From DALYLB01 sp046154695 (lineage in GTDB: Bacteria > Acidobacteriota > Blastocatellia > RBC074), in NCBI GenBank assembly GCA_046154695.1, contig JBJXFI010000435.1:1-31611 (forward strand): DNA of 31,611 nt, written 5' to 3'. The translations under genes were made by a program, and so were the position numbers. A model generated the notes under the pieces. That model made no database searches. It was not told where the DNA came from and worked only from the letters and a program-made list of their open reading frames with translations. The stretch's first letter is position 1; every line of letters begins with the position of its first letter. Below are positions 15,586-24,307 of this stretch, in pieces.

Positions 15586-17223
15586 ATGGCCTATTTTGAA
15601 GAGAGCGGACATCGTCGGAGATCGCGAATCATGGCGAGTTTTCGAGTCAGGACCCCCGCGGAATATCTGCAGCTCTTGTGGCAGCGGCGGTACTTCATTC
15701 TCGTTCCATTCATCATCGTCAGCGCGGCGCTCGGCTGGTCGATCCGGAATCTGCCGAACATCTACGAATCATCCACGCTGATCATCGTGGTCCCGCCCAA
15801 GGTCTCTTCGAATTATGTGCAGCCGGTCAATCAGGTGGACGTCAATTCCCGGCTGAGCACGATTCAGAAGCAGGTGACGAGCCGGACGGAGCTGCAGCGG
15901 ATCATCAACCGGTTCGGGCTCTTCAAAGAGATGATGGCGCGCAACACGCCGATCGAGCTGGTGATCGATGAGATGCTCAAGCATATCTCGGTCCGACCGC
16001 AGAGCACCTCGACGGGAACCAACGCCTTCACGATCGCGTTTCAAGGCGCGGACCCGCGGACGGTGCGGGATGTGACGGCGGAGCTGGCGGCCCGCTTCAT
16101 CGACGCCAACTCGGACGAGACGCGGCGGGAGGCCTATACGACCATCGATCAGCTCGATGAGCAGATCAACAGCCTGAAGTCCCAGCTCGAAGAGATCGAG
16201 GGCGCGCGCGCCGGGTATCTGGTGCGCAATCCGGACGCGATTCCGGGCCAGGAACAGAGCATGCTCGGGCAGATGAACAGCCTGAGCCTGATCCGGCAAT
16301 CGCAGCAGGCCTCGATCGATTCGCTGCGGAACCAGGTCGCCGCGAACGAGCAGTTGATCGCCACGATTCGAAACCAGGACGGCGTCGAACCGGAGCCTCC
16401 GCTGGCCGCCGGGCAGACCGAGGGGCAGCTCCGATCGCGCCGGGCCGAATTCGACGCGCAATTGAAGCAGTTGCTGATCACCTATACCGAGAAGGCGCCG
16501 GAGGTCGTTCGCGTCAGGGTGCAGATCGAGTCGATCAATCGCGAACTCGACGACCTGCGCAGCCGGACCGAACAGGACCGCGCCGCCCGCAAAGCCTCGA
16601 AGACCCTGAATCCCCAGATCTCCGCGCTCGAGATCAAAAGCGCCACCGATCGCCGCGAACTCGAGCGCAAGCAGATCGAGATCGAGCGGACCAACGCGCA
16701 GATCGGCGAGCTGCAGGCGCGGCTCCGCAGCACGCCCCTGCTCGCCACCGAGGCGACCAAGATCGAGCGCGATTACGACACGATGAAAAAGCGGTATGAG
16801 GATCTGGTCGCCAAGCGCGACAACGCCAAGTTCAGCGCCAAGGTGATCAACGATTTCAGCGGCGAGACATTCCGCATGCAGGACCCGGCCAATTTGTCCG
16901 AGGTTCCCGTCTCCCCCAAACGCCGGCTTCTCTATCCGCTGGCGATGGTCATCGGGCTCCTGACCGGCCTGGTCGCCGCGATCGCCGTCTCCGCAAGACA
17001 GTTGATGACCATTCGCGACGGCCGCGACGTCGTCCATTACACCCGATTGCCCCTGCTCGTGACCGTCCCTCGAATCGTCACCGAAAAGGAACGACGATGG
17101 AAACCCGTGCTAAGCATGGTCAAGGTCGTTTTCGTCCTGATCCTGATCCTGATCGCTGTTCCGCTGCTCTACCAGACAATCAAGGTCTCCCAGTTGATGA
17201 GCGTTCTGACGGGAAACTTCTGA
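15586..17223 (+). CDS. Polysaccharide chain-length determinant / Wzz-family protein (XrtA-locus type)
   Basis: A 545-residue inner-membrane protein regulating polymer length in exopolysaccharide export. 'TPAEYLQLLWQRRYFILVPF' leads into the first membrane segment (about 36-55). The large periplasmic part is coiled coil (about 190-430, e.g. 'TIDQLDEQINSLKSQLEEIE') and ends in the family GNVR-like region ('YDTMKKRYEDLVAKRDNAKF', 'PANLSEVPVSPKRRLLYPL'). A second membrane segment follows (about 448-470). A third hydrophobic helix at about 507-530 is extra compared with classical Wzz. It lacks a fused kinase domain; that is a separate gene downstream. ATG 15586 has GGAGG 4 nt upstream; ATG 15631 (MASFRVRTP) with GGAGA 9 nt upstream is an equally possible start. 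Confidence 0.9.
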   Translation: MAYFEESGHRRRSRIMASFRVRTPAEYLQLLWQRRYFILVPFIIVSAALGWSIRNLPNIYESSTLIIVVPPKVSSNYVQPVNQVDVNSRLSTIQKQVTSRTELQRIINRFGLFKEMMARNTPIELVIDEMLKHISVRPQSTSTGTNAFTIAFQGADPRTVRDVTAELAARFIDANSDETRREAYTTIDQLDEQINSLKSQLEEIEGARAGYLVRNPDAIPGQEQSMLGQMNSLSLIRQSQQASIDSLRNQVAANEQLIATIRNQDGVEPEPPLAAGQTEGQLRSRRAEFDAQLKQLLITYTEKAPEVVRVRVQIESINRELDDLRSRTEQDRAARKASKTLNPQISALEIKSATDRRELERKQIEIERTNAQIGELQARLRSTPLLATEATKIERDYDTMKKRYEDLVAKRDNAKFSAKVINDFSGETFRMQDPANLSEVPVSPKRRLLYPLAMVIGLLTGLVAAIAVSARQLMTIRDGRDVVHYTRLPLLVTVPRIVTEKERRWKPVLSMVKVVFVLILILIAVPLLYQTIKVSQLMSVLTGNF

Positions 17224-17244
17224 TTTCGATCCGGCAAAAAAAGA

Positions 17245-18348
17245 ATGTACCTGCAATTTTACGGACTTCGCGACATTCCATTCAGTCTCACGCCGGATCC
17301 GCGGTTTCTCTACTTCACGGCGAGCCATCGGGAGGCGATGGCGAACCTGCATTACGGAATTCAGCATGGCAAGGGGCTGATCGTCGCGACGGGGGAAGTG
17401 GGGACGGGGAAGACGACGATCCTTCGGGCGATGACTTCGCGGCTCGACCGCACGGTGCTCAGCTCCAATCTGTTCAATCCGGGCCTGACGGTGGGAGAGC
17501 TTTACCAGCATCTGGCGGCCGATTTCGGGCTGGGCGAATACTCGACGAAGTCCGACATGATGATCAGGCTGGGGCGGCTGCTGATGATGCGCCATTCGCG
17601 CGGATTGCGAACGGTGCTGATCGTGGATGAGGCGCAGGGGTTGTCCCGCGAACTGCTTGAGGAGATCCGCCTGCTGCTCAATTTCGAGACCTACACAGAG
17701 AAGCAGCTGCAGATCATCCTCGTCGGGCAGCCGGAGCTGCGGGGCGTTCTCAACAGCCCGGAGCTGCGGCAGTTGAAGCAGCGAATCAGCCTGCGGTGCG
17801 AGATCCGGCCGTTGACGGCCGAGGATGTCCCCGGGTACATCTCCGCGCGGTTGAAGGTCGCAGGGGCCACGCGGCAGGATATTTTCACATCGGATGCCGT
17901 GGCCCTGATTTATCGGGTGTCGGAAGGCATCCCGCGCCTGGTGAATAACATCTGTGACAACGCGCTCCTCAACGGATATGCGACGGGTTCGCGGCGGATC
18001 ACGGCGGAGATCATCGCGGAGGCGGCCGAGACGCTGGATCTGTTGCAGCCGATGATCGCGGACGATCCGCGAAGCGTCATGACATCGGCGCTGCCGCCGC
18101 TTCCCGTGATGCGTGAAAATGCCGAACCCGACTGGATGGAGGGCGCCGGCGCCGATTCGGGCGCGAGCGGGCTTCCCCGGGAGCGGCGCCGTCGATCCGG
18201 CCGCCGATCCGGAAGAGAAGGGCGAACCGACGCCGCGCCGCGAAAACCGGCGGAACTCAAGGTCGTTTCCGCGCCGGGCCGGCCGCAGCAAGACGAACGC
18301 GGCGAGGACGGAGAAGAGGGGCGCGAAGAGACCATGAAGGCGGGATAA
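17245..18348 (+). CDS. ExeA-like AAA ATPase (XrtA/PEP-CTERM-associated type)
   Basis: A 367-residue ATPase. The N-terminus 'MYLQFYGLRDIPFSLTPDP' and 'ALYFTASHREA'-like segment are hallmarks of the ExeA/GspA and XrtA-associated ATPase family. Walker A is 'GEVGTGKTT' (K56) and Walker B 'VLIVDEAQGLS' (D128), followed by 'EEIRLLLNFET', 'IILVGQPEL' and 'RISLRCEIRPLT'. The last 70 residues are a charged, low-complexity Arg/Glu/Ala tail not typical of the family core. It starts 21 nt after the chain-length gene. In polysaccharide loci its exact job is unknown; it may energise assembly of the secretion apparatus. Confidence 0.9.
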   Translation: MYLQFYGLRDIPFSLTPDPRFLYFTASHREAMANLHYGIQHGKGLIVATGEVGTGKTTILRAMTSRLDRTVLSSNLFNPGLTVGELYQHLAADFGLGEYSTKSDMMIRLGRLLMMRHSRGLRTVLIVDEAQGLSRELLEEIRLLLNFETYTEKQLQIILVGQPELRGVLNSPELRQLKQRISLRCEIRPLTAEDVPGYISARLKVAGATRQDIFTSDAVALIYRVSEGIPRLVNNICDNALLNGYATGSRRITAEIIAEAAETLDLLQPMIADDPRSVMTSALPPLPVMRENAEPDWMEGAGADSGASGLPRERRRRSGRRSGREGRTDAAPRKPAELKVVSAPGRPQQDERGEDGEEGREETMKAG

Positions 18349-18366
18349 CCCGATCCCCCCCAACAT

Positions 18367-19542
18367 ATGAGCAAAGTTTTCGAGGCGCTGCAGCGCCAGC
18401 AACTCAACAAGGACGAGAAGGCGGGCGAGTCCGATTCGCGGGCTCCTCGCACGGGAGCGCCCGAGGACGCCGGGATCGAGGAGGCGTTCGAGTTGCCGCC
18501 GGTCATCGGCGCCCCCACCGGCCCGAAATCGAATGAGGGGATGATCTTTCCCTCGTGGAGCGCCGCAATGGCGCCGCCGGCCAACGGCGGCGGGGCGGTT
18601 CACGAGAATTCCGCGGCCGAGGTCGGGGAAGGCCCCGCTCGTGAAGACGCCGCTCCTCAGGAACAGGAGGCGGCGGAGCCGATTCCGCGCGGCGCAAGGC
18701 CCGCGTCCCCGGCGCCGGACCCGCCCCGAACCCATATCGTCGCCGCGCCGCGCGAGATTCCCGTCGAGCCGCTTCACCTCCCGGCGCTGCATCCGAGGCT
18801 GATTCTGCTCACCGAGCCCGCCTCGCCGGAATGCGAGCAGTATCGAACGCTGCGAACGCAGCTCTTTCACGCCGCCGAGAAGCGGCGCACGCAGGTGATC
18901 GTCGTCACGAGCGCGATGGCCGGAGAAGGGAAGACCTCCAGCGTCCTGAACCTCGCCCTGGCGATCGCCCAGTCGAAGGAGAAGCGCGTGCTGGTCATCG
19001 ACGGAGACCTCCGCCGCCCGAATGTCGCCGCCTATCTCGGGCTTCGGCCGAAAAGCGGATTGGAGGAGATTCTCGAAGGGCGGCGCGAGGCGCTCGATCC
19101 GGTCTTCTGTCTCGATGGGCAGGAGCTCTATGTGCTGCCCGTCGGCCAGGAGTCGCGAAATCCCACGGAACTCCTCTCCAGCGGACGGCTCGATGCGATG
19201 ATCGAGGAGCTGCGCGCCTGGTTCGACTTTATCCTGATCGATTCGCCCCCGGTCCTGCCCTTCGCCGACGCCCGCTTGCTGGCGAATCATTCGGATGCCC
19301 TCGTGATGATCGTCCGCGCGGGACTGGCTTCCTACGAGACCGTTGAAAAGGCCGTCGATGTTTTGCCGCGCGACAGAATCCTCGGCGTCGTCCTCAATGG
19401 CGCCGATCCGATCACCGAAGGCAATTATTACGATTATTATTACTCCTATTCCGACCGCGAGCATCGCCGCCGATCCCTTTGGGAGAAGTTGAAAGGGAGA
19501 GTCGGCGAAAGCTGGTTGGGAAAGAGATTGCATCTCGATTGA
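18367..19542 (+). CDS. Bacterial tyrosine autokinase (CpsD/CapB family) of the exopolysaccharide locus
   Basis: A 391-residue BY-kinase that phosphorylates its own C-terminal tyrosines and, with the chain-length protein, controls polymer synthesis. The N-terminus MSKVFEALQRQQ matches the XrtA-locus subgroup. A variable Pro/Ala/Glu-rich region (about 20-135) precedes 'SPECEQYRTLRTQLF'. Walker A is 'SAMAGEGKTSS' (K189) and Walker A' 'VLVIDGDLRRP' (D212, D214), with 'FDFILIDSPPVLPFADA' as Walker B. The tail has a tyrosine cluster, 'GNYYDYYYSYSDREH', the expected autophosphorylation site. It starts 18 nt after the ATPase gene. It has no membrane segment and must work with the separate Wzz protein. 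Confidence 0.93.
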   Translation: MSKVFEALQRQQLNKDEKAGESDSRAPRTGAPEDAGIEEAFELPPVIGAPTGPKSNEGMIFPSWSAAMAPPANGGGAVHENSAAEVGEGPAREDAAPQEQEAAEPIPRGARPASPAPDPPRTHIVAAPREIPVEPLHLPALHPRLILLTEPASPECEQYRTLRTQLFHAAEKRRTQVIVVTSAMAGEGKTSSVLNLALAIAQSKEKRVLVIDGDLRRPNVAAYLGLRPKSGLEEILEGRREALDPVFCLDGQELYVLPVGQESRNPTELLSSGRLDAMIEELRAWFDFILIDSPPVLPFADARLLANHSDALVMIVRAGLASYETVEKAVDVLPRDRILGVVLNGADPITEGNYYDYYYSYSDREHRRRSLWEKLKGRVGESWLGKRLHLD

Positions 19543-19733
19543 ATCGGAACGAATGCCCCCCTGGGGAGGCCTCGGCGCTTGCCGGGTCGCTCCGCCGGTT
19601 CCGCTCGTTTGAACATGGTCGCTTCAGCCGGCTCCCGCTCACTGCGCCAGGACGTCCATTCGCCCGCATCCTCATGATGAACCGGGCAAACGAGGCGGCC
19701 TGCACGATACCTCACACGAACACACATTGAATT

Positions 19734-21161
19734 ATGATCAGACGTGGCATTTGGATCAAAACTTTCTCTTTATTGACGGTCGAGGCGGGCATTGTCATCT
19801 TCGTCGTCATCTTCAGTCTGGCGCTGCGCTATCCTCACCGGTTTCAATCGGTCCTGTTCGAACAGCGCGGGATCCTCAAGATCATCTTCACGACGATGAT
19901 CTGCCAGATTATTTTCTATTTTTTCGATCTGTATGATGTCTCGAAGCCGCGGCTGCGGCGCGAGTTGTTGACGGATCTTTTTCAGGCGACCGGGCTGGCA
20001 TTGCTGTTGCTGAGCGGAATCTTCCTGCTTCGTCCGACCCTGCTGCTGGGGTATCTGGAGGAGACGGAAGGCGGCGCGGTGGTCCGCTACGCCAACGGCG
20101 TTCCGGCGGTCGCCATGGCGTTGGCGCTCGGGGTGATGTTTTGCTGGCGGCTGGGGATTCACTGGTTGATGCGCCATCCGAGGCTCGGCGAAAAAATTCT
20201 GATCGTCGGCACCGACACGCTGGCGGTCGAAGTCGCCCGCGAGGCGATGCTGCGGCGCGATCTCGGGTACAAGGTCATCGGCTTCATTTCGGAAGATCCC
20301 TCGCTGGTGGGGAAGACGCTCCTCAACCCGAAGGTGATCGGCACGGTCGCCGATCTGAGCCGTCTGGTCGACAAGGAGAAGGTCGATCGCGTCGTCGTCG
20401 CGCTTCAGGATCGGCGGGGGCGTCTGCCGATCGATCAATTGCTGCAGATTCGGCTGCAGGGCAGCGCGGCCATCGAGGAAGGCACCTCGCTCTATGAGAA
20501 GCTGACCGGAAAGATCAGCGTCGAGATGCTTCGCCCGAGCTGGATCATCTTCTCCGGCGGCGCCAAGCGCGGCACGGTGGCCAACGTCATTCGCCGGATC
20601 TTCAACTTCGTGATGGCCGCGCTGGGGACGCTGCTGTCGCTCCCGGTCTGCCTCCTGACCGCCATCGCCATCAAACTGGAGTCGCCCGGGCCGGTCTTCT
20701 ATTCGCAGGAGCGCGTCGGAAAGAACGGGCGGCCCTTCAACATCGTCAAATTCCGCTCGATGCGGCAGGACGCGGAAGGGGACGGCACGCCGAAATGGGC
20801 GCAGAAGCGCGATCCGCGCATCACCCGCATCGGCAACTTCATTCGCAAGACGCGCATCGACGAGATCCCCCAATTCATCAACATTCTGCGCGGCGAAATG
20901 AGTTTTGTCGGGCCGCGCGCCGAACGCCCCTTCTTTGTGGAGCAATTGAATGAGAAGATCCCGTTCTATTCCCAGCGCCATCTTGTCGAGCCTGGGCTGA
21001 CCGGATGGGCCCAGGTCTGTTACCCTTATGGCGCGTCGGTCGAGGACGCAATCCAGAAATTGCAGTACGATCTCTACTATATTAAAAATGCATCGCTCAT
21101 TTTCGATCTCTGGATTATGTTCAAGACGGTCAAGACCGTCCTGTTCGGCGCCGGCCGGTAA
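19734..21161 (+). CDS. Exopolysaccharide polyprenyl-phosphate sugar-1-phosphate transferase (WcaJ/EpsB type)
   Basis: A 475-residue membrane enzyme that starts repeat-unit synthesis by moving a sugar-1-phosphate from a nucleotide sugar to undecaprenyl phosphate. The N-terminal half has four or so membrane helices (about 8-160) and a CoA-binding-like Rossmann segment ('EKILIVGTDTLAVEVAREA', 'VIGFISEDPSLVG'). The C-terminal catalytic domain has a membrane re-entrant helix ('RIFNFVMAALGTLLSLPV') and the family core 'KLESPGPVFYSQERVGKNG', 'FNIVKFRSMRQDAE', 'RKTRIDEIPQFINILRGEMS', 'FVGPRAERPFFVEQL' and 'GLTGWAQV'. The sugar cannot be told. It lies 191 nt after the kinase gene, a gap in which I see no gene. 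No strong ribosome site precedes ATG 19734. Confidence 0.94.
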   Translation: MIRRGIWIKTFSLLTVEAGIVIFVVIFSLALRYPHRFQSVLFEQRGILKIIFTTMICQIIFYFFDLYDVSKPRLRRELLTDLFQATGLALLLLSGIFLLRPTLLLGYLEETEGGAVVRYANGVPAVAMALALGVMFCWRLGIHWLMRHPRLGEKILIVGTDTLAVEVAREAMLRRDLGYKVIGFISEDPSLVGKTLLNPKVIGTVADLSRLVDKEKVDRVVVALQDRRGRLPIDQLLQIRLQGSAAIEEGTSLYEKLTGKISVEMLRPSWIIFSGGAKRGTVANVIRRIFNFVMAALGTLLSLPVCLLTAIAIKLESPGPVFYSQERVGKNGRPFNIVKFRSMRQDAEGDGTPKWAQKRDPRITRIGNFIRKTRIDEIPQFINILRGEMSFVGPRAERPFFVEQLNEKIPFYSQRHLVEPGLTGWAQVCYPYGASVEDAIQKLQYDLYYIKNASLIFDLWIMFKTVKTVLFGAGR

Positions 21162-21201
21162 CGTTTGGCGTTCCGCGTCCGGAAACAATGAAAAGCATGG
21201 C

Positions 21202-21225
21202 GGCACAAGCTGTCCAGCTTGTGCC
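21202..21225. repeat. Palindromic repeat (GGCACAAGC family), copy 1
   Basis: GGCACAAGCTG and CAGCTTGTGCC form an 11-bp perfect inverted repeat around a 2-nt centre. It lies between the sugar transferase and exporter genes. Two related copies are at 21321-21344 and 29495-29518. Confidence 0.8.
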
Positions 21226-21320
21226 GGGTGTGAGGGCGGGTGTGGAGAGTCCGGCTGGTCGCGCGCCGGACGTGGTCTCGTTCGAGGCCCGGTCTTTTTC
21301 CGAGAGTGTCTGGTGGATGC

Positions 21321-21344
21321 GGCACAAGCAGAACAGCTTGTGCC
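21321..21344. repeat. Palindromic repeat (GGCACAAGC family), copy 2
   Basis: GGCACAAGC and GCTTGTGCC pair around a diverged 6-nt centre. It is followed by ACTTTTTCCGAGGAG, so it ends about 10 nt before the ribosome site of the exporter gene. Confidence 0.8.
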
Positions 21345-21365
21345 ACTTTTTCCGAGGAGCCGTCC

Positions 21366-22196
21366 ATGCAAACAATGAGGCCGCGAGAGGGGCAATTCGC
21401 GATCTTTCTTCTTTGTCTGCTGCTGAGCCTTCCGGCTGCGGCGCAGACCGTGAAGTCGGATCTGGACAAGGCGCCGCAGCCGGAGCAGAAGCCGACCCGC
21501 GAGCGGACCGTGGGTGAAAAGAAACCGGCCGAAAAGCCGGCCAAATCCGGGGCCGTGGACGAGCGGCAGGCATTGCGGCGCGAAGATCCTTCCGAGGTCG
21601 AGGCGGGCGCCCTTCCGTATATCAACAATTTCTTCACCTCGACCCGGCTCGGCCCCGAGGATGTCATCTCCGTCGATGTCTTCGAGCAGCCCAGCTATTC
21701 GCGCGCCAACATCAGGATTCCGCCGAGCGGGCGCGTCAACTACCCGCACATCGGGCAGATTCTGGTGGCGGGCAGAACGACCGACGAGATCGAGGCGGAG
21801 ATCAACGAGAAGCTCTCCGAGTATATCCGCCAGCCAGTCGTCACCGTGCAGCTCGTCGAGGTGCACAGTTTGAAGTATCTGGTCGTCGGAGACGTGGTGA
21901 AGCCGGGGGTCTATGAGATGTCGAAGCGGATGACGGTGACCGAGGCGCTCGCCAATGCGGGATATATCACGCGATACGGCGATCTCAGGAAGATCAGCGT
22001 GCTGCGGCAGCAGCGGACGGGGCATCCCCGGCAGATTCCGATCAACATACGGGATGTCGAGAAGGGAGAGGCCCAGGACATGTTCCTCGCGCCCGGTGAC
22101 ACCGTCGTCGTTCCGGGAAATAAATTCAAGACCATCGAAAAGGCCCTCAGCGTGATGACGCTGGCCTGGTGGATTCCGGTCCTCGTGCGACGCTGA
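21366..22196 (+). CDS. Wza-type polysaccharide export protein (Poly_export/SLBB)
   Basis: A 276-residue exported protein. ATG 21366 is chosen because GAGGAG lies 6 nt upstream and a signal peptide follows ('FAIFLLCLLLSLPAAAQ'); the longer frame from 21240 would read through a palindromic repeat. After a Lys/Pro/Glu-rich linker comes the Poly_export domain (about 87-165: 'LGPEDVISVDVFEQPSYSR', 'IPPSGRVNYPHIGQI', 'LSEYIRQPVVTVQLVE') and one SLBB domain ('VVGDVVKPGVYEMSKRMTVT', 'FLAPGDTVVVPG'). It should form or feed the outer-membrane export pore. No lipobox cysteine is visible, and only one SLBB domain is present against more in E. coli Wza, so it is a short form. Confidence 0.92.
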   Translation: MQTMRPREGQFAIFLLCLLLSLPAAAQTVKSDLDKAPQPEQKPTRERTVGEKKPAEKPAKSGAVDERQALRREDPSEVEAGALPYINNFFTSTRLGPEDVISVDVFEQPSYSRANIRIPPSGRVNYPHIGQILVAGRTTDEIEAEINEKLSEYIRQPVVTVQLVEVHSLKYLVVGDVVKPGVYEMSKRMTVTEALANAGYITRYGDLRKISVLRQQRTGHPRQIPINIRDVEKGEAQDMFLAPGDTVVVPGNKFKTIEKALSVMTLAWWIPVLVRR

Positions 22197-22204
22197 CGAT
22201 CGAT

Positions 22205-22229
22205 CGTTTGGAGTTCCGCCTTCAGGCGG
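22205..22229. repeat. REP-like half element, copy 3
   Basis: A single arm, GTTTGGAGTTCC followed by hairpin CCGCC-TTCA-GGCGG, without its inverted partner. It lies between the exporter gene and the propeller gene. Confidence 0.75.
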
Positions 22230-22250
22230 AAGACAGGGCATTTCAAGGAA

Positions 22251-23372
22251 ATGAAGTATCAAAGAAGCATCCTCACTCTGGCCGTTGCCGCGCTGTCTGT
22301 TTATGTCGGCACGTTCCCTTCGCGCGGGCGCGAAGCGGAACCGGTCTGGGAGGCGCAGAAAAGCGGGGTGCTGGCGCGCCTCACCGCGGTCGCCTTTCTG
22401 GATCGGAATGTGGGCTGGGCGGCCGGGAGCAACGGGACGCTCCTGCGGACGGAGGATGGCGGCGCGCGGTGGAAGCGCGCTTCGCTGCCCGAGCAGGAGA
22501 GCAGGGAGCCGATCAACGATCTGTGGTTCTTCGATGCCGCGCGCGGATGCGTGCTCGGGGAATACGGCCGCTTCAACCGGCGGCTCGGGCTGGACTGGAC
22601 CGAGCGGATCTTCGTCCTGACCAGCCACGATGGCGGCGCGAACTGGGCGCTCGGGCAGCTCTCGCAGCAGCCGGTCATCACGCGGGCCGGGCTTTCCGGG
22701 CGGCCCCTGAGCCGGCAGGCTGAGAAGCAGGGCGGGAAGGGGGCGGAGAGGCCCGACGAGAACCAGCGGCCTCCCGATCCTGTTTTGCTGCGCGTGGCCT
22801 TTGCCAATGACCGCGTCGGTTGGGCGTGCGGCGAGGCCGGTTCGATCCAATCCACCCGCGATGGCGGCGCGACATGGCAACTGCAGGGCTCCGCGACGAA
22901 GAAGCTGCTCTTTGACGTCGCGGCGATCAATGAACGCCAGGCCGTCATTGTCGGCGCCGGCGGGACGATCCTCGCGACAATGGACGGCGGCCGATCCTGG
23001 AGCGAGCGGACCTCCGGCGTGGCGCAGGCCCTGCGCGCCGTCCACTTTCTCGACGCGAAGCTCGGCTGGGCTGCCGGTTCGGCCGGCATCATTCTTTCGA
23101 CCAGCAACGGGGGGGCGAGCTGGACTTCGCGGCCCTCCGGCGTCGCGCAGAGTTTCAACGACATCTTCTTCGTCAGTCCGGCCGAGGGCTGGGTCGCCGG
23201 CGATCGCGGCGCCCTGCTCCATACGATCGATGGCGGCGAAACCTGGGAGCCCGTCGAGCTGAACACGCACGCCAATCTCTCCCGGCTCGCTTTCGTCGCG
23301 CCCGATTGCGGCTGGGTCGTCGGGATGAGCGGCGCGATCTTCAAATACGGGCCGACAAACCGGTCAAATTGA
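22251..23372 (+). CDS. Ycf48-like beta-propeller, exported
   Basis: A 373-residue protein. A signal peptide ('SILTLAVAALSVYVGTF') is followed by at least six BNR/Asp-box type repeats: 'LLRTEDGGARW', 'FVLTSHDGGANW', 'IQSTRDGGATW', 'ILATMDGGRSW', 'ILSTSNGGASW' and 'LLHTIDGGETW', each preceded by a 'VGWAAG'-like strand. This is the pattern of Ycf48/HCF136, known as a photosystem II assembly factor, but such propellers are common in non-photosynthetic bacteria with unknown roles. Its position after the exporter suggests a part in the polysaccharide locus or another envelope task. An insertion rich in Gly, Lys and Glu lies at about 155-175. AAGGA sits unusually close to the ATG (1-2 nt). Confidence 0.88.
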   Translation: MKYQRSILTLAVAALSVYVGTFPSRGREAEPVWEAQKSGVLARLTAVAFLDRNVGWAAGSNGTLLRTEDGGARWKRASLPEQESREPINDLWFFDAARGCVLGEYGRFNRRLGLDWTERIFVLTSHDGGANWALGQLSQQPVITRAGLSGRPLSRQAEKQGGKGAERPDENQRPPDPVLLRVAFANDRVGWACGEAGSIQSTRDGGATWQLQGSATKKLLFDVAAINERQAVIVGAGGTILATMDGGRSWSERTSGVAQALRAVHFLDAKLGWAAGSAGIILSTSNGGASWTSRPSGVAQSFNDIFFVSPAEGWVAGDRGALLHTIDGGETWEPVELNTHANLSRLAFVAPDCGWVVGMSGAIFKYGPTNRSN

Positions 23373-23373
23373 T

Positions 23374-24216
23374 ATGGAGACACACCCCCCCGGGCCCGCG
23401 GCCGACGACCAATTGACCTACGGCGCCTATTTGCAGGTGCCGGCGCTGATCCGGCTGCAGCAGCCGCAATCCTCGCCGGAGCATCACGACGAGCTGTTGT
23501 TCATCATCATTCATCAAACCTACGAGCTGTGGTTCAAGCAGTTGCTGCATGAACTGGATGCCGTCGTCGCCAATCTGAGGGCGGCCGGGGCCCATCCGGA
23601 GTCGCGGGACGAAGTCTATGAGGCGGCGCGTTTGCTGCGCCGGTCGACGGAGATCATGCGCGTGCTGGTTGAGCAGTTCACGATTCTGGAGACGATGCTG
23701 CCGACCCATTTTCTGGCCTTTCGGGACAAACTGCGGCCGGCCAGCGGATTTCAATCGGAGCAGTTTCGTGAGATCGAGTTTCTCTGCGGCCTGAAGGACG
23801 CGCGGATGATGCGGTATCACGAACCGGCGCCCGAGGCGCACGCGGCGCTCGAAAGGCGGCTGCGGGAGCCCTCGCTGCGGGATGTCTTCTTCGCGGCGCT
23901 CGCGGCGCTGGGCGTAATGCCCCCGCTTGCGTCCGGAGCGTCGGAAGAGGCGATCTTCCAGGCGCGCGCCGAGGCGATTCGGGCCGTTTATCGCGATGAG
24001 CGGGGCAAGCGCGACTGGATCGACGTATGCGAACGATTGACCGAGTTCGATGAACTGCTGGTCAGTTGGCGGTTGCGCCACATCCAAATGGTTGAGCGAA
24101 CCATCGGCGTTCGACCGGGCACGGGCGGCAGCAGCGGCGCATCGTATCTCAAGCTCACACTCGACAAGAAATTCTTCCCTGAATTGTGGGAAGCCCGAAC
24201 GATGCTGACGGAATAG
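23374..24216 (+). CDS. kynA: Tryptophan 2,3-dioxygenase
   Basis: A 280-residue heme enzyme opening the indole ring of L-tryptophan to N-formylkynurenine. Signatures: 'LTYGAYLQVPALIRLQQ', 'HHDELLFIIIHQTYELWFKQ', 'FLAFRDKLRPASGFQSEQFR' and the C-terminal 'RHIQMVERTIGVRPGTGGSS'. The length is typical. The ATG comes 1 nt after the TGA of the propeller gene with no clear ribosome site, so translation probably depends on termination upstream. Kynureninase follows; the formamidase that links the two steps is not in the window. Confidence 0.95.
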   Translation: METHPPGPAADDQLTYGAYLQVPALIRLQQPQSSPEHHDELLFIIIHQTYELWFKQLLHELDAVVANLRAAGAHPESRDEVYEAARLLRRSTEIMRVLVEQFTILETMLPTHFLAFRDKLRPASGFQSEQFREIEFLCGLKDARMMRYHEPAPEAHAALERRLREPSLRDVFFAALAALGVMPPLASGASEEAIFQARAEAIRAVYRDERGKRDWIDVCERLTEFDELLVSWRLRHIQMVERTIGVRPGTGGSSGASYLKLTLDKKFFPELWEARTMLTE

Positions 24217-24219
24217 GAA

Positions 24220-24290
24220 GTTCGGAGTTCCGCCTTCAGGCGGTTTGGCGATGGCGAGAGTCCGGCCGCCAGAAGGCGGAACTCCAAACG
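24220..24290. repeat. REP-like inverted repeat, copy 4
   Basis: Left arm GTTCGGAGTTCC with CCGCC-TTCA-GGCGG; right arm with CCGCC-AGAA-GGCGG then GGAACTCC. It fills most of the gap between the dioxygenase and kynureninase genes. An open frame through it (from 24245) is not real coding sequence. Confidence 0.85.
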
Positions 24291-24307
24291 GTAACCGAGG
24301 AACGCAT

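Noticed and set aside
17110..19533. An 807-codon minus-strand open frame opposite the ATPase and tyrosine kinase genes
   Set aside because: The plus strand carries intact Walker motifs and a tyrosine tail; the minus frame shows only low-complexity charged sequence.
19770..23270. An 1166-codon minus-strand open frame across the polysaccharide genes
   Set aside because: It spans four recognisable plus-strand genes and several intergenic repeats, and shows no domain. It is a GC-bias artefact.
22251..23372. Evidence for a photosynthetic organism from the Ycf48-like protein
   Set aside because: Such propellers are widespread in non-photosynthetic bacteria, and no photosynthesis gene is present in the window.
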